The position numbers and the translations under genes were made by a program. The notes beneath the pieces are model-generated. The model had not been told where the DNA came from and did not search any database. It worked only from the letters and a program-made list of their open reading frames with translations. A DNA stretch of 64,000 nt from assembly GCA_030426955.1 (NCBI GenBank), contig JAUHXS010000004.1, positions 186,001 to 250,000 on the forward strand, read 5' to 3'. Origin of the DNA: Bacteroidia bacterium (GTDB lineage: Bacteria; Bacteroidota; Bacteroidia; Chitinophagales; JAUHXS01). This document shows, piece by piece, positions 56,293-64,000 of the stretch (its first letter is position 1; every line of letters starts with the position of its first letter).

Positions 56293-57939
56293 ATGCGTGT
56301 AATAATACTATCATTCCTTGTTATGTGTCTATTTTTTCATTCACAAGGAGAGGACAAAGGTTATTTTTCTGGAAATGTAATGCTTAATGCTAACTTTTAC
56401 CAAAGAGATACCTTACGGGGTACAGAAGGACCAGTATATAATAGTCAATTATCAGGAGCTGACCTATGGCTTAATGTCAACTACACTCGAAATGACTTAA
56501 AGGCGGGCATTCGCTTTGATGCTTATCAGAATTCTATATTATTTAACCCAACTGGTTCCTATTCAGGTCAAGGTATTGCTATGTGGTATATTGAGAAACA
56601 AATTGATAAACTCCATATTACGGGAGGCTATTTCTATGATCAATTTGGAAGTGGTATTACATTCAGAGCATATGAAGGAAGAGGACTCGGCATTGATAAT
56701 GCTATCATGGGCGTTCGTTTGCAATATCAGATCAATGACAATTGGAGCATAAAGGGGTTTACAGGAAGACAAAAAAACCGATTTGAATTGTATGAACCCG
56801 TAATAAAAGGTGCTTGCATAGATGGCTATATGCCAATAACTGAAGATTTCAGTATACTTCCAGGGGCTTCTTTCGTCAATAGAACACTGGATAACGCCAA
56901 CATGAATACTATTGTAAGCGAGATCAACTCTTACCCAATTGAAAATAGGTTTATACCTAAATATAACACCTACACCTATTCCATATACAACACATTTCTG
57001 TACAAAAATTTTAGTTTGTACGCAGAATATGCCATTAAAACAGATGATGTCATGCGTGGCATTGATTCTACTAGCCGTTTAATAAATGGACAGGGATCGA
57101 CATTTTATACCAATATGTCTTATTCTAAAAAGGGCTTTGGTGCTACACTTCAATTTAGAACGATAGACAACTACGACTTCAGAACCTCTCCCTATCAAAC
57201 AATTTTGCAAGGTTTTATGAATTATTTACCCACTTTTTCTAGGCAAAATACTTATAGGTTGATCTCCCGGTACAATGCAATTGCTCAATTTTTTGGAGAA
57301 GTTGCAGTTCAAGGAGACGTGATTTTCACTCCTAAGAAAGGCTACACTGTCAATCTAAGCTTTTCGGACATTAGAGATGATGCTGGAGAGGAGCTGTATA
57401 AAGAGCTATATGGGGATATCAAAATAAAACCTAATAGGAAGTTTTTCACTATTATTGGAGCACAATATGTTAAGTTTAACAAATTTGTATATCAAGGCAA
57501 GGGAGATATTGTAGAGGCTGTTACACCTTTTGTTGAATTAGGTTATAAGCTGACGAATAAAAAGTCTATTCGAGCAGAATTGCAATACCAGTTTAATGAT
57601 AGGTACTTATCGCAGGATTTTGGTGAATGGGCATATGCCTTGCTAGAATTTAACATTGCTCCCAAATATTCTTTTTCGGTTTCTGATATGTATAACATTG
57701 ATCCTTGGAGAGACGACTGGGCATCTGCATGGAAAGGGTATACAGATCAAGAAAAAAAGGACTTGAAAGACACTTACAGATTACATTTTCCAACAGTTGC
57801 TGCTTCATTTACACATAGATCTACAAAATTCACTTTAAGCTATGTAAAACAAGTAGAGGGCGTTGTTTGTACTGGAGGCATATGTAGATTTCAACCAGCA
57901 TTTAGTGGTGTAATGGCATCATTATTAACTAGTTTTTAA
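56293..57939 (+). CDS. DUF6029 family outer-membrane beta-barrel protein
   Basis: A 548-residue protein. ATG at 56293 gives the signal peptide RVIILSFLVMCLFFHSQG; a GTG seven codons earlier is unlikely. The rest is rich in alternating aromatic strands (GADLWLNVNYTRNDLKAGIRFDAY, LHITGGYFYDQFGSGITFRAYE, KKGFGATLQFRTIDNYDF), as in outer-membrane barrels. It matches the Bacteroidota DUF6029 family. Function unknown. The Omp28-like gene follows after 10 bp, forming a probable two-gene operon. Confidence 0.85.
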   Translation: MRVIILSFLVMCLFFHSQGEDKGYFSGNVMLNANFYQRDTLRGTEGPVYNSQLSGADLWLNVNYTRNDLKAGIRFDAYQNSILFNPTGSYSGQGIAMWYIEKQIDKLHITGGYFYDQFGSGITFRAYEGRGLGIDNAIMGVRLQYQINDNWSIKGFTGRQKNRFELYEPVIKGACIDGYMPITEDFSILPGASFVNRTLDNANMNTIVSEINSYPIENRFIPKYNTYTYSIYNTFLYKNFSLYAEYAIKTDDVMRGIDSTSRLINGQGSTFYTNMSYSKKGFGATLQFRTIDNYDFRTSPYQTILQGFMNYLPTFSRQNTYRLISRYNAIAQFFGEVAVQGDVIFTPKKGYTVNLSFSDIRDDAGEELYKELYGDIKIKPNRKFFTIIGAQYVKFNKFVYQGKGDIVEAVTPFVELGYKLTNKKSIRAELQYQFNDRYLSQDFGEWAYALLEFNIAPKYSFSVSDMYNIDPWRDDWASAWKGYTDQEKKDLKDTYRLHFPTVAASFTHRSTKFTLSYVKQVEGVVCTGGICRFQPAFSGVMASLLTSF

Positions 57940-57949
57940 AGCATTTATA

Positions 57950-58819
57950 ATGAGAGTATCTTCAATATTTCTTTTTTCAACGGTTTTAATTATTTCATGG
58001 AACTGCAAAGAGGTTCCACCTCCTGTTGATTTAGCGACACCAGTAGGAGAGTTTACAACCTATATTGAGTCAACAATTGAAACTCCTCAAAACAAGGTCG
58101 TTTTAATAGAAGAGTTTTCAGGAGCAAGTTGTACCAATTGCCCTCAAGGTCATGATGCGCTAGACAATATTATTTCTACTCATGGAGAGCAGGTTGCCGT
58201 TGTGTCTTTGCATGCTGGAGGATGCGGCCCTTTAGTAGATCCTGTGCCAGGAGATATTATTGACTTGAGAAGCGATGATGCTGACGATATAATTGAACTA
58301 ATTGGCGATTGTGGTGGCATTCCTGCAGCTATGTTTGACAGAGTGCTTTATAATAATGAAGAGGATGAAATAATCAATGGTGGTGTTACAAACTGGAACT
58401 CATTTGTTAATACCAACTTATCAAATCCTGCGCCTCTTAACCTATACCTCACTAAGAATTACGATGCGACTAGCAAAAAATTAACCGTTGACATTGAGCT
58501 CCATTACACAAGTGAAGTACTAGAAGATAATAGTTTGACAGTAATGCTGACCGAAAGTGGTATCATCACTCAACAAAAACTATCCAACGGGTCTACTGAT
58601 TATGATTATGAACAAAATCATGTTTTGCGCAGTATTATCACACCATCAACAGGCCAACTGATACCGACCGAAAAAGAAGCTGGAAGGGTATTAATTACAC
58701 AAATTGAATCAACTTTGGATGCGTCTTGGAATCCTGATATGATGGAGATCGTTGCCTTTATTCACAATTCAAGTAGCAATTTAGAGGTGCTTCAAGCTGC
58801 TCATGTAAAGGTAAAATAA
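57950..58819 (+). CDS. Omp28-like outer-membrane/secreted protein with CxxC motif
   Basis: A 289-residue exported protein (hydrophobic leader FLFSTVLIISWNC; possible but non-canonical lipobox at Cys19). The Omp28 core VVLIEEFSGASCTNCPQGHDAL carries C61 and C64 in a thioredoxin-like fold, followed by VAVVSLHAGGCG and GIPAAMFDRVLY. A beta-rich C-terminal domain follows (~155-289). Omp28 proteins were first seen as surface proteins of Porphyromonas; activity unknown. Likely works with the DUF6029 barrel encoded 10 bp upstream (inferred). Confidence 0.88.
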   Translation: MRVSSIFLFSTVLIISWNCKEVPPPVDLATPVGEFTTYIESTIETPQNKVVLIEEFSGASCTNCPQGHDALDNIISTHGEQVAVVSLHAGGCGPLVDPVPGDIIDLRSDDADDIIELIGDCGGIPAAMFDRVLYNNEEDEIINGGVTNWNSFVNTNLSNPAPLNLYLTKNYDATSKKLTVDIELHYTSEVLEDNSLTVMLTESGIITQQKLSNGSTDYDYEQNHVLRSIITPSTGQLIPTEKEAGRVLITQIESTLDASWNPDMMEIVAFIHNSSSNLEVLQAAHVKVK

Positions 58820-58829
58820 TAGCTGAAAT

Positions 58830-59303
58830 TTATTCTGAATCTTTTTTCTTGTTAATTTCCTTAAGATTCTTCACATCATCAAAATCCTTATACCTGCCTG
58901 ACTTTATCTTGATATTAATCAGGTCATCAATGTCTAAAACATTTACGGTTATGTCCTCCCAATTATACTTTCTTACTCTTTGATAAGCATCCTCAAAATC
59001 TGCCCCTGATATCTGCTTTATTAAATGAATCTTAAAGGGTGGCTCTCCAATGCTGATATTTTTGTCTTTTTGTAAAAACACTTCATCACTTAAGCTATCG
59101 ATCTCTATCCCAAAACTGCTTAATGCTTTCTTAAACCCTATCAGGTTCTTTTGCCGAGGAAAAATCCATATGTCTAAATCATTAGTAGTACGTTGGTAGC
59201 CATGAATGACAACCGCGAATCCGCCGATAACTATATACGGAACATTAAAATTATTTAACTGCTTAAGAAAGTTTTTGTACTCACTAAGATGATCTTCAGT
59301 CAT
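58830..59303 (-). CDS. nucleotidyltransferase-fold protein (MNT/AbiEii-like)
   Basis: A 157-residue protein with the nucleotidyltransferase signature IVIGGFAVVIHGYQRTTNDLDIWI: G27-G28 and acidic D42-x-D44 metal site. Later DDLINIKIKSGRYKDFDDVKNLKEI is the usual C-terminal motif of DUF6036/AbiEii-type domains. Such proteins are often toxin or antitoxin parts of phage-defence or stress modules. Here it overlaps the small gene upstream by 8 bp, so the two are translated together. No HEPN gene is seen. Confidence 0.85.
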   Translation of the reverse strand: MTEDHLSEYKNFLKQLNNFNVPYIVIGGFAVVIHGYQRTTNDLDIWIFPRQKNLIGFKKALSSFGIEIDSLSDEVFLQKDKNISIGEPPFKIHLIKQISGADFEDAYQRVRKYNWEDITVNVLDIDDLINIKIKSGRYKDFDDVKNLKEINKKKDSE

Positions 59304-59481
59304 CTAACTTTAGCTTTTTACTTATTGAGGGAGATATGTTTTGTAAGGAACACATGATTTCCATTAGTTTACCAAAACCATTAATTCTCTCCGTAACACT
59401 TTTTGATAGCCAATAATTGATATCTTGAACTTTTTCTTCGTTCATTTCTTCAAAAGTCACTAACCTGATTGACTTTTTCAC
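59296..59481 (-). CDS. 61-residue partner of the nucleotidyltransferase
   Basis: A short, mostly charged helical protein (KKSIRLVTFEEMNEEKVQDINYWLSKSV at the start, ending SKKLKLDD). Small proteins of this shape frequently precede nucleotidyltransferase genes in Bacteroidota, and the pair overlaps by 8 bp. A toxin/antitoxin-like role is plausible but not shown. It starts 5 bp after the thiolase stop, so it is carried on the beta-oxidation transcript. Confidence 0.65.
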   Translation of the reverse strand: MKKSIRLVTFEEMNEEKVQDINYWLSKSVTERINGFGKLMEIMCSLQNISPSISKKLKLDD

Positions 59482-59486
59482 ATCAC

Positions 59487-60662
59487 CTACTTTAATAACT
59501 CAATTATACCCGCAATACCCTGTCCACCTCCAACACAGGCAGTAACTAAACCGTATTTTTTCTTTCTTCTTCGGAGCTCATTAATTATCTGTACAGACAG
59601 CCTTGTTCCTGTAGATCCTAATGCATGGCCAAGTGCAATTGCACCTCCATTAACATTTAATATTTCCGTATTCAATCCTAATTCTCTTATAACAGCTAAC
59701 GATTGTGAAGCAAAGGCCTCATTAAGCTCGATCAAATCGATATCATTGAGTGATAGGTTGGCTTGCTTCAAAGCTTTTGGCACAGCCTCTACTGGTCCTA
59801 TTCCCATAATTCTCGGATGAACACCCGCTACAGCGCATGATACAAGCTTAGCCACAGGTTCAACATTCAGCTCCTTGACCATTCTTTCAGACATCACAAT
59901 CACAAAAGCTGCACCATCTGAGGTTTGAGAAGAGTTACCTGCAGTTACACTTCCTCCTGCGGCAAATACTGGTTTCAATTTAGCAAGTGCCTCTGTAGTA
60001 GTTCCCGCTCTTGGACATTCATCTGTATCTACTATATTTTCTGAGGTTATCTTTTTGCCATTTACTACTTTTACGTCTTCAACGGTAATCGGAACAATCT
60101 CTTCTTTAAAGACACCTCCTTTAATAGCCTCCAATGCTTTAATATGAGAGTTATAAGAAAATTCATCCTGGTCTTCTCTTGATACTTTATACTCATTAGC
60201 AACTGCTTCTGCTGTTAACCCCATACTAGAATAGTAGTCTGGATTTTCTGATGCAAGCTTATAGTTTAAGGCTGTTTTGTAACCCATCACAGGGACTAAA
60301 GACATCGACTCAGTTCCCCCAGCAATAATGCAATCTGCCATTCCAGATTGTATTTTGGCTGTTGCAATAGCAATTGTCTCTAACCCTGAAGCACAATACC
60401 TATTAACTGTCATTCCCGCTACTTCGGTTGGTAATGACATCAAGGCAATCATCTTACCAATTTGCATTCCCTGCTCTGCCTCAGGCACTGCATTCCCGAC
60501 GATCAAATCATCTACTCTCTTTGGGTCTAGCTGAGGAACTTTGTTTAATAAATATTTAATATTTTGTACAGCAAGATCGTCTGGTCGCATAAACCTGAAA
60601 CTTCCTCTACTACCCTTACCTACAGCAGTTCGGTATCCTTGTACAATATACGCTTCTTGCAT
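59487..60662 (-). CDS. fadA: acetyl-CoA C-acyltransferase (3-ketoacyl-CoA thiolase)
   Basis: The last step of fatty-acid beta-oxidation: 3-ketoacyl-CoA + CoA gives acetyl-CoA and a shortened acyl-CoA. 391 residues. Acyl-accepting Cys90 in NRYCASGLETIA, H346 in GHALGSTG and the proton-donor C376 in ACVGGGQG are in place. NEAFASQS is present. It lies downstream of fadB with two small genes between. A biosynthetic acetoacetyl-CoA thiolase role cannot be excluded, but the fadB neighbour supports beta-oxidation. Confidence 0.95.
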   Translation of the reverse strand: MQEAYIVQGYRTAVGKGSRGSFRFMRPDDLAVQNIKYLLNKVPQLDPKRVDDLIVGNAVPEAEQGMQIGKMIALMSLPTEVAGMTVNRYCASGLETIAIATAKIQSGMADCIIAGGTESMSLVPVMGYKTALNYKLASENPDYYSSMGLTAEAVANEYKVSREDQDEFSYNSHIKALEAIKGGVFKEEIVPITVEDVKVVNGKKITSENIVDTDECPRAGTTTEALAKLKPVFAAGGSVTAGNSSQTSDGAAFVIVMSERMVKELNVEPVAKLVSCAVAGVHPRIMGIGPVEAVPKALKQANLSLNDIDLIELNEAFASQSLAVIRELGLNTEILNVNGGAIALGHALGSTGTRLSVQIINELRRRKKKYGLVTACVGGGQGIAGIIELLK

Positions 60663-60676
60663 TCTATAAATTGTTG

Positions 60677-61045
60677 TTATCTCTTTTTAACCTCAAACAT
60701 CATTGTTTCTAAATCTAGAACTTTAACTTTATCTTCTCTAGAACTATCTCCTTCTCCTTTAAACTTTATTTCTTCTATAATAAAGCGATCTCCCTCTTTT
60801 AAAGAGGCAAAAGGTACTTTATTGTCAAGTTTATTGCCTTCAATTTTTAGCGTAATTACGTCTTCTTTTGGCATCCAAATTATTTTAAAACTATACACAC
60901 TAGAAGAATTACATGCACATAAATCATCCAAGCTTTCAATAGACATTCCCTCCTCTAAACGCTTAACACTTTTATCTGCTACCATTCCGACAGCACATAT
61001 AAAAACAAATATTAAAGTTAAAATAGTAAGTATTTTAGATTTCAT
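60677..61045 (-). CDS. secreted protein of unknown function, paralog of the next gene (CxC motif)
   Basis: A 122-residue protein with N-terminal hydrophobic segment (ILTILTLIFVFICAVGMVAD). Shares a core with the 135-residue neighbour: GMSIESLDDLCACNSSSVYSF, TLKIEGNKLDNKVPFASLKEGDRFIIEEIKFKG. The GNxL...GDRFxxxxIKxKG run resembles the GldM C-terminal domain, which is only a loose resemblance. Two Cys of the pair lie in LCAC. Probably exported; why it sits in a beta-oxidation operon is unknown. Confidence 0.7.
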   Translation of the reverse strand: MKSKILTILTLIFVFICAVGMVADKSVKRLEEGMSIESLDDLCACNSSSVYSFKIIWMPKEDVITLKIEGNKLDNKVPFASLKEGDRFIIEEIKFKGEGDSSREDKVKVLDLETMMFEVKKR

Positions 61046-61077
61046 ATTGCTATGTTTAAGAATACTATTGAATTGTC

Positions 61078-61485
61078 TTAATCATTTTCCCCGTATCCAT
61101 TAAACTCCACTTCTTTAGGAAAAGTCTTCATGCTTTCACTCTTTACGCCAAACGTACTTTGCTCTAAGCCTTTAATAACTGTTTTAGTAGTTTCATCAAT
61201 ACCATCTTTAAACTTAACTGATTGAATAGAAAATTGATCATTTGCTTGTAATGATTTAAAAAACGGCAATGTTTCTAGTGAGCTTCCTTCTATTGTTTGC
61301 TTTTGATTTCCAGTTGTTACTCTTTGATAAGTCACCTCAAACTCTGAAACACCAGAGGCATCACATTTACATAAATCTTCAAGGCCCTTAATTTTTGTTC
61401 CTTTATCAAATTCAATATGAGAAGTTTGAGCAAAACTAAAAGTTGTGATGATCGCAAATGTTAATATTAATGTATTTTTAAACAT
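61078..61485 (-). CDS. secreted protein of unknown function, paralog of the previous gene (CxC motif)
   Basis: A 135-residue protein with a signal peptide (ILTFAIITTFSFAQ). Core: GTKIKGLEDLCKCDASGVSEFEVTY, TIEGSSLETLPFFKSLQANDQFSIQSVKFKDG, a conserved LCKC, and a closing strand (STFGVKSESMKTF). About a third of positions match the 122-residue neighbour, so the two arose by tandem duplication and then diverged. It follows fadB by 24 bp. Function unknown. Confidence 0.7.
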   Translation of the reverse strand: MFKNTLILTFAIITTFSFAQTSHIEFDKGTKIKGLEDLCKCDASGVSEFEVTYQRVTTGNQKQTIEGSSLETLPFFKSLQANDQFSIQSVKFKDGIDETTKTVIKGLEQSTFGVKSESMKTFPKEVEFNGYGEND

Positions 61486-61509
61486 GATTTAGATTTTGTG
61501 ATTTATTAA

Positions 61510-63915
61510 TTAATTTCTCAATGGTTTTCCTTTAGTCAACATATGTTCTATTCTTTCTAAAGTTTTTTTCTCTCCGAGCAAACTTAAAAATGCTTCCTTT
61601 TCAAGATCTAAAAGATATTGCTCTGATACCTCTTGAGGTTGAGTTAAATCTCCACCACATATAACATAAGCTACTTTTTTAGAAATAAGTTCATCATGAT
61701 CTGAGATGTATTTGGCTCTTTTCATAGAACTTGCTCCTGTATAAAAAAGTCCCATACCAGCCCTTCCTAATACTTTAATATCTTCCCTGATAACTGGTTT
61801 CGTATATCCTGCCTCGGCAAGCTCTAAAGCTCTATTCTTCGCATCAGTTATTAGCCTATTTTTGTTAATTGAAACATTATCTATGCCCTTCCGCAATATT
61901 CCTAAGTCAAAGGCTTCGTGTGCAGACGTAGCGACTTTTGCCATAGCAATAGTCAAAAGATTGTTTTGCAAAGTTGGTAACTGAGGGTCGCCATCATAAT
62001 AACTATCCGATGCCCTCAAAGCTAATTCTTTTGTACCTCCTCCCCCAGGAATTAGCCCAACACCGACCTCTACCAACCCTATATACGTTTCAGCTGCCGC
62101 TTGAACACTATCCGCATGCAAAGATAGCTCACACCCTCCTCCTAGTGCTAAACCATGGGGGGCAACAACTACGGGGACAGAGGAATACCTAGCCCGCATG
62201 GTGGTATTTTGGAAAGTCGAAATGGCAAAGTCTAATTGCTTATAATCTTGTTCTATTGCTAACATGAAAACCATGCCAAGATTAGCACCCGCCGAAAAAT
62301 TTGCTCCCTCATTTCCAATAACTAGCCCTTTGTAATCCTTTTCAGCCACATCAATGGCATGATTAATTCCCTCTAGCACCTCTTTACCCATTGTATTCAT
62401 CTTGGTATGAAACTCAAGGTTTAAAATACCGTCTCCTAAATCAAATAAAGTAACAGCCTCATTTTGCTGAACTATATTTTTATCTCCACGATAGTTATTC
62501 AAATAAATAACTTCATCCGTACCTGGAACAATTTGGTAAGACTTGGATTTAAAATCATAATATTTTCTAGCACCATTTTCAGTAGTATAAAATGAGGTTG
62601 CGCCTGATGCTACCATATCTTTTACCCATTGTGCTACCTTTTGTCCACTTTTCTCAATTTCTGCAATAGACTCTTTGACTCCTATTATATCCCAAGTCTC
62701 AAACGGTCCTCTCTCCCAACCAAATCCTGTTTTTAGCGCATCATCTACTTTATATACCTCATCTGTAATCTCTGGAATACGGTTAGAAACATATGCAAAA
62801 ATGCCGTAGTTAAACTTTCGATAAAAATCTCCCGCCTTGTCACTTCCTTTTACTGATTCCCTCAATCGATCATCCAAACCATCAATTTTCTTCAGATCAT
62901 CCAATGTTTTAAACTTCACCTTGCTTTTAGGTTTATATTCAAAAGCATTGACATCTAGCGTCAAGATTTCACTCTTACCGTCTTTGTTCTTTTCCTTTTT
63001 GTAAAACCCCTGCCCTGATTTAGATCCCAACCAATTATTCTCAACAAGTTTTTTTACGTACTCAGGAACCTGAAATAGCTCTTTTGCTTCATCATTTGGA
63101 CAGGCCACTGATAAATTATCCGTAACCTTTACTAAAGTATCAATTCCAACTACATCACATGTTCGAAAGGTTGCCGACTTAGGACGACCAATTACCGGTC
63201 CTGTTAGTTTATCAATTTCATCAACATTCAGCTCCAACTCCTTCATTAAATGAAAAATAGATGCGATAGAGTAAACACCGATTCTATTTGCAATAAACGC
63301 CGGAGTATCTTTACATAATACGGTTGTCTTACCCAAGAATAAATCTCCGTAATGCATTAAAAAGTCAATGACTTCTTGATCTGTTTTTTCTGTTGGAATG
63401 ACCTCCAATAGCTGCAAATATCTCGGTGGATTAAAGAAATGTGTTCCGCAAAAATGTTTTTGAAAATCCTCACTTCTGTCTTCCAACATCATATTAATTG
63501 GAATTCCTGACGTGTTGGAAGAAATGATCGTTCCTGGCGTTCTATATTTTTCTACATTACCAAAAACAATTTTCTTGATGTCCAGCTTTTCAATAACAGC
63601 TTCAATGATCCAATCTGCCTCTTTAATTTTAGGCATATCATCATCAAAGTTTCCAGTAGTGATGAGTTTGCCATAAGACTTCTTGTAAAGTGCTGCTGGA
63701 TTTGACTTAATTGTGGATTGCAATGCGTCGTTTACTATTCTGTTCCTTACTTGCTTATCTTCTAACGTTAGTCCTTTTGCGTTTTCGGCATCGGTTAATT
63801 CCTTAGGAGCTATATCGAGCAACAACGTCTTTACTCCAATGTTGGCAAAGTGACAAGCAATCCTTGAGCCCATTACTCCAGAACCTAATACAACTACATT
63901 CTCAATATGACGCAT
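61510..63915 (-). CDS. fadB: 3-hydroxyacyl-CoA dehydrogenase / enoyl-CoA hydratase bifunctional enzyme
   Basis: An 801-residue fused beta-oxidation enzyme. The N-terminal part is the NAD-dependent 3-hydroxyacyl-CoA dehydrogenase (VVLGSGVMGSRIACHFAN: G11-x-G13-x2-G16; SSNTSGIPINMML; HFFNPPRYLQLLEVIP with the catalytic His). The C-terminal part from ~480 is the enoyl-CoA hydratase (VIGNEGANFSAGANLG, GLALGGGCELSLHADSVQAAAETYIGLVEVGVGLIPGGGGTKEL). This domain order is reversed from E. coli FadB and is typical of Bacteroidota. First gene after the partial upstream frame, forming the lipid-degradation operon with the thiolase. Confidence 0.95.
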   Translation of the reverse strand: MRHIENVVVLGSGVMGSRIACHFANIGVKTLLLDIAPKELTDAENAKGLTLEDKQVRNRIVNDALQSTIKSNPAALYKKSYGKLITTGNFDDDMPKIKEADWIIEAVIEKLDIKKIVFGNVEKYRTPGTIISSNTSGIPINMMLEDRSEDFQKHFCGTHFFNPPRYLQLLEVIPTEKTDQEVIDFLMHYGDLFLGKTTVLCKDTPAFIANRIGVYSIASIFHLMKELELNVDEIDKLTGPVIGRPKSATFRTCDVVGIDTLVKVTDNLSVACPNDEAKELFQVPEYVKKLVENNWLGSKSGQGFYKKEKNKDGKSEILTLDVNAFEYKPKSKVKFKTLDDLKKIDGLDDRLRESVKGSDKAGDFYRKFNYGIFAYVSNRIPEITDEVYKVDDALKTGFGWERGPFETWDIIGVKESIAEIEKSGQKVAQWVKDMVASGATSFYTTENGARKYYDFKSKSYQIVPGTDEVIYLNNYRGDKNIVQQNEAVTLFDLGDGILNLEFHTKMNTMGKEVLEGINHAIDVAEKDYKGLVIGNEGANFSAGANLGMVFMLAIEQDYKQLDFAISTFQNTTMRARYSSVPVVVAPHGLALGGGCELSLHADSVQAAAETYIGLVEVGVGLIPGGGGTKELALRASDSYYDGDPQLPTLQNNLLTIAMAKVATSAHEAFDLGILRKGIDNVSINKNRLITDAKNRALELAEAGYTKPVIREDIKVLGRAGMGLFYTGASSMKRAKYISDHDELISKKVAYVICGGDLTQPQEVSEQYLLDLEKEAFLSLLGEKKTLERIEHMLTKGKPLRN

Positions 63916-63939
63916 CTACCAGTTTTAATATGTAACGAA

Positions 63940-64000
63940 CTAATTGTATAAATCGTTTATCACGTCTTTATACTTTTCTGTTATTACCTTTCTCTTAATT
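63940..64000 (-). CDS. C-terminal end of a gene running off the window (possibly MarR-type regulator)
   Basis: An open frame on the minus strand enters from the right edge and ends at 63940; its last 19 residues read IKRKVITEKYKDVINDLYN. In many Bacteroidota a MarR-family regulator precedes fadB, and this ending would fit one, but 19 residues cannot identify the family. The spacing to the fadB ATG is 24 bp, so it is probably the first gene of the operon. Confidence 0.45.
   Translation of the reverse strand, partial: IKRKVITEKYKDVINDLYN

Noticed and set aside
58830-59481. Classical HEPN-MNT toxin-antitoxin pair
   Set aside because: The small partner lacks the R-x4-6-H motif and length of HEPN proteins.
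60564-61103. 179-codon open frame on the plus strand across the thiolase start and the small secreted genes
   Set aside because: Composition is Ser/Leu-rich as expected for antisense of AT-rich genes, and both minus-strand genes have signal peptides and a shared core.

Overview
The window looks like the chromosome of a marine-type, low-GC member of the Bacteroidota. The evidence is the set of large secreted proteins ending in a type B (CHU_C / gliding-motility-associated) type IX secretion sorting domain (window start, 2014-3939, 9546-11933, 16453-19119), together with Bacteroidota-only families (DUF4837, DUF6029, DUF6340, Omp28-like, DUF4377), few Shine-Dalgarno sequences, and several TAnnTTTG-type promoter elements. 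I cannot fix the order or genus from sequence alone. No rRNA gene, intact tRNA gene, CRISPR array or prophage was seen.

Layout. 0-20 kb mixes T9SS cargo proteins with housekeeping genes: rnhB, an M16 zinc peptidase, a homocysteine S-methyltransferase next to a radical SAM/SPASM protein, an MltD-like transglycosylase with a DUF4837 lipoprotein, purK-purE, and trxA. 19.7-23.8 kb holds dnaE and a ferritin. 23.9-25.6 kb is a small accessory island between ferritin and atpC. It contains a 63-residue peptide gene with a double-glycine leader and a subtilase-like body, a degraded tRNA 3' end, and a complete IS630-type insertion sequence (about 1.1 kb, TA-flanked inverted repeats, transposase split at an A8 run). 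25.7-37.3 kb is core: atpD-atpC, birA, rsfS-ftsH-lptC-small membrane protein-CNNM/CorC protein-PpiD-like chaperone, then an epimerase and anmK. 37.4-47.5 kb encodes envelope functions: a CAP protein, a K+ channel, cardiolipin synthase, an HdeD-like protein, a META-domain lipoprotein and a complete RND efflux system (adaptor, pump, TolC-like channel).

48.6-53.9 kb is a suf iron-sulfur assembly operon on the minus strand (sufB, sufC, sufD, sufS). It carries a candidate iron-responsive operator upstream of sufB and an inserted four-helix-bundle (23S IVP-like) gene between sufB and sufC. 54.1-58.8 kb has an ECF sigma/anti-sigma pair, a TlpA-like thioredoxin, and a DUF6029 barrel with an Omp28-like protein. 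58.8-64 kb is a beta-oxidation cluster on the minus strand: a fadB-type multifunctional enzyme, two secreted paralogs of unknown function, a thiolase, and a nucleotidyltransferase with a small partner. The tail of another gene lies upstream.

The most unusual signals are these. (1) A family of intergenic elements built on a 7-nt period with dyad symmetry sits at gene ends (19.25, 51.2, 52.0, 52.4, 53.9 and 55.4 kb). Two of them form inverted flanks around the four-helix-bundle gene, suggesting that it is, or was, a mobile cassette. (2) The double-glycine-leader/subtilase-like peptide in the island. (3) The paired secreted paralogs inside the beta-oxidation operon. All functional calls are from reading motifs and family knowledge; no database search was run.
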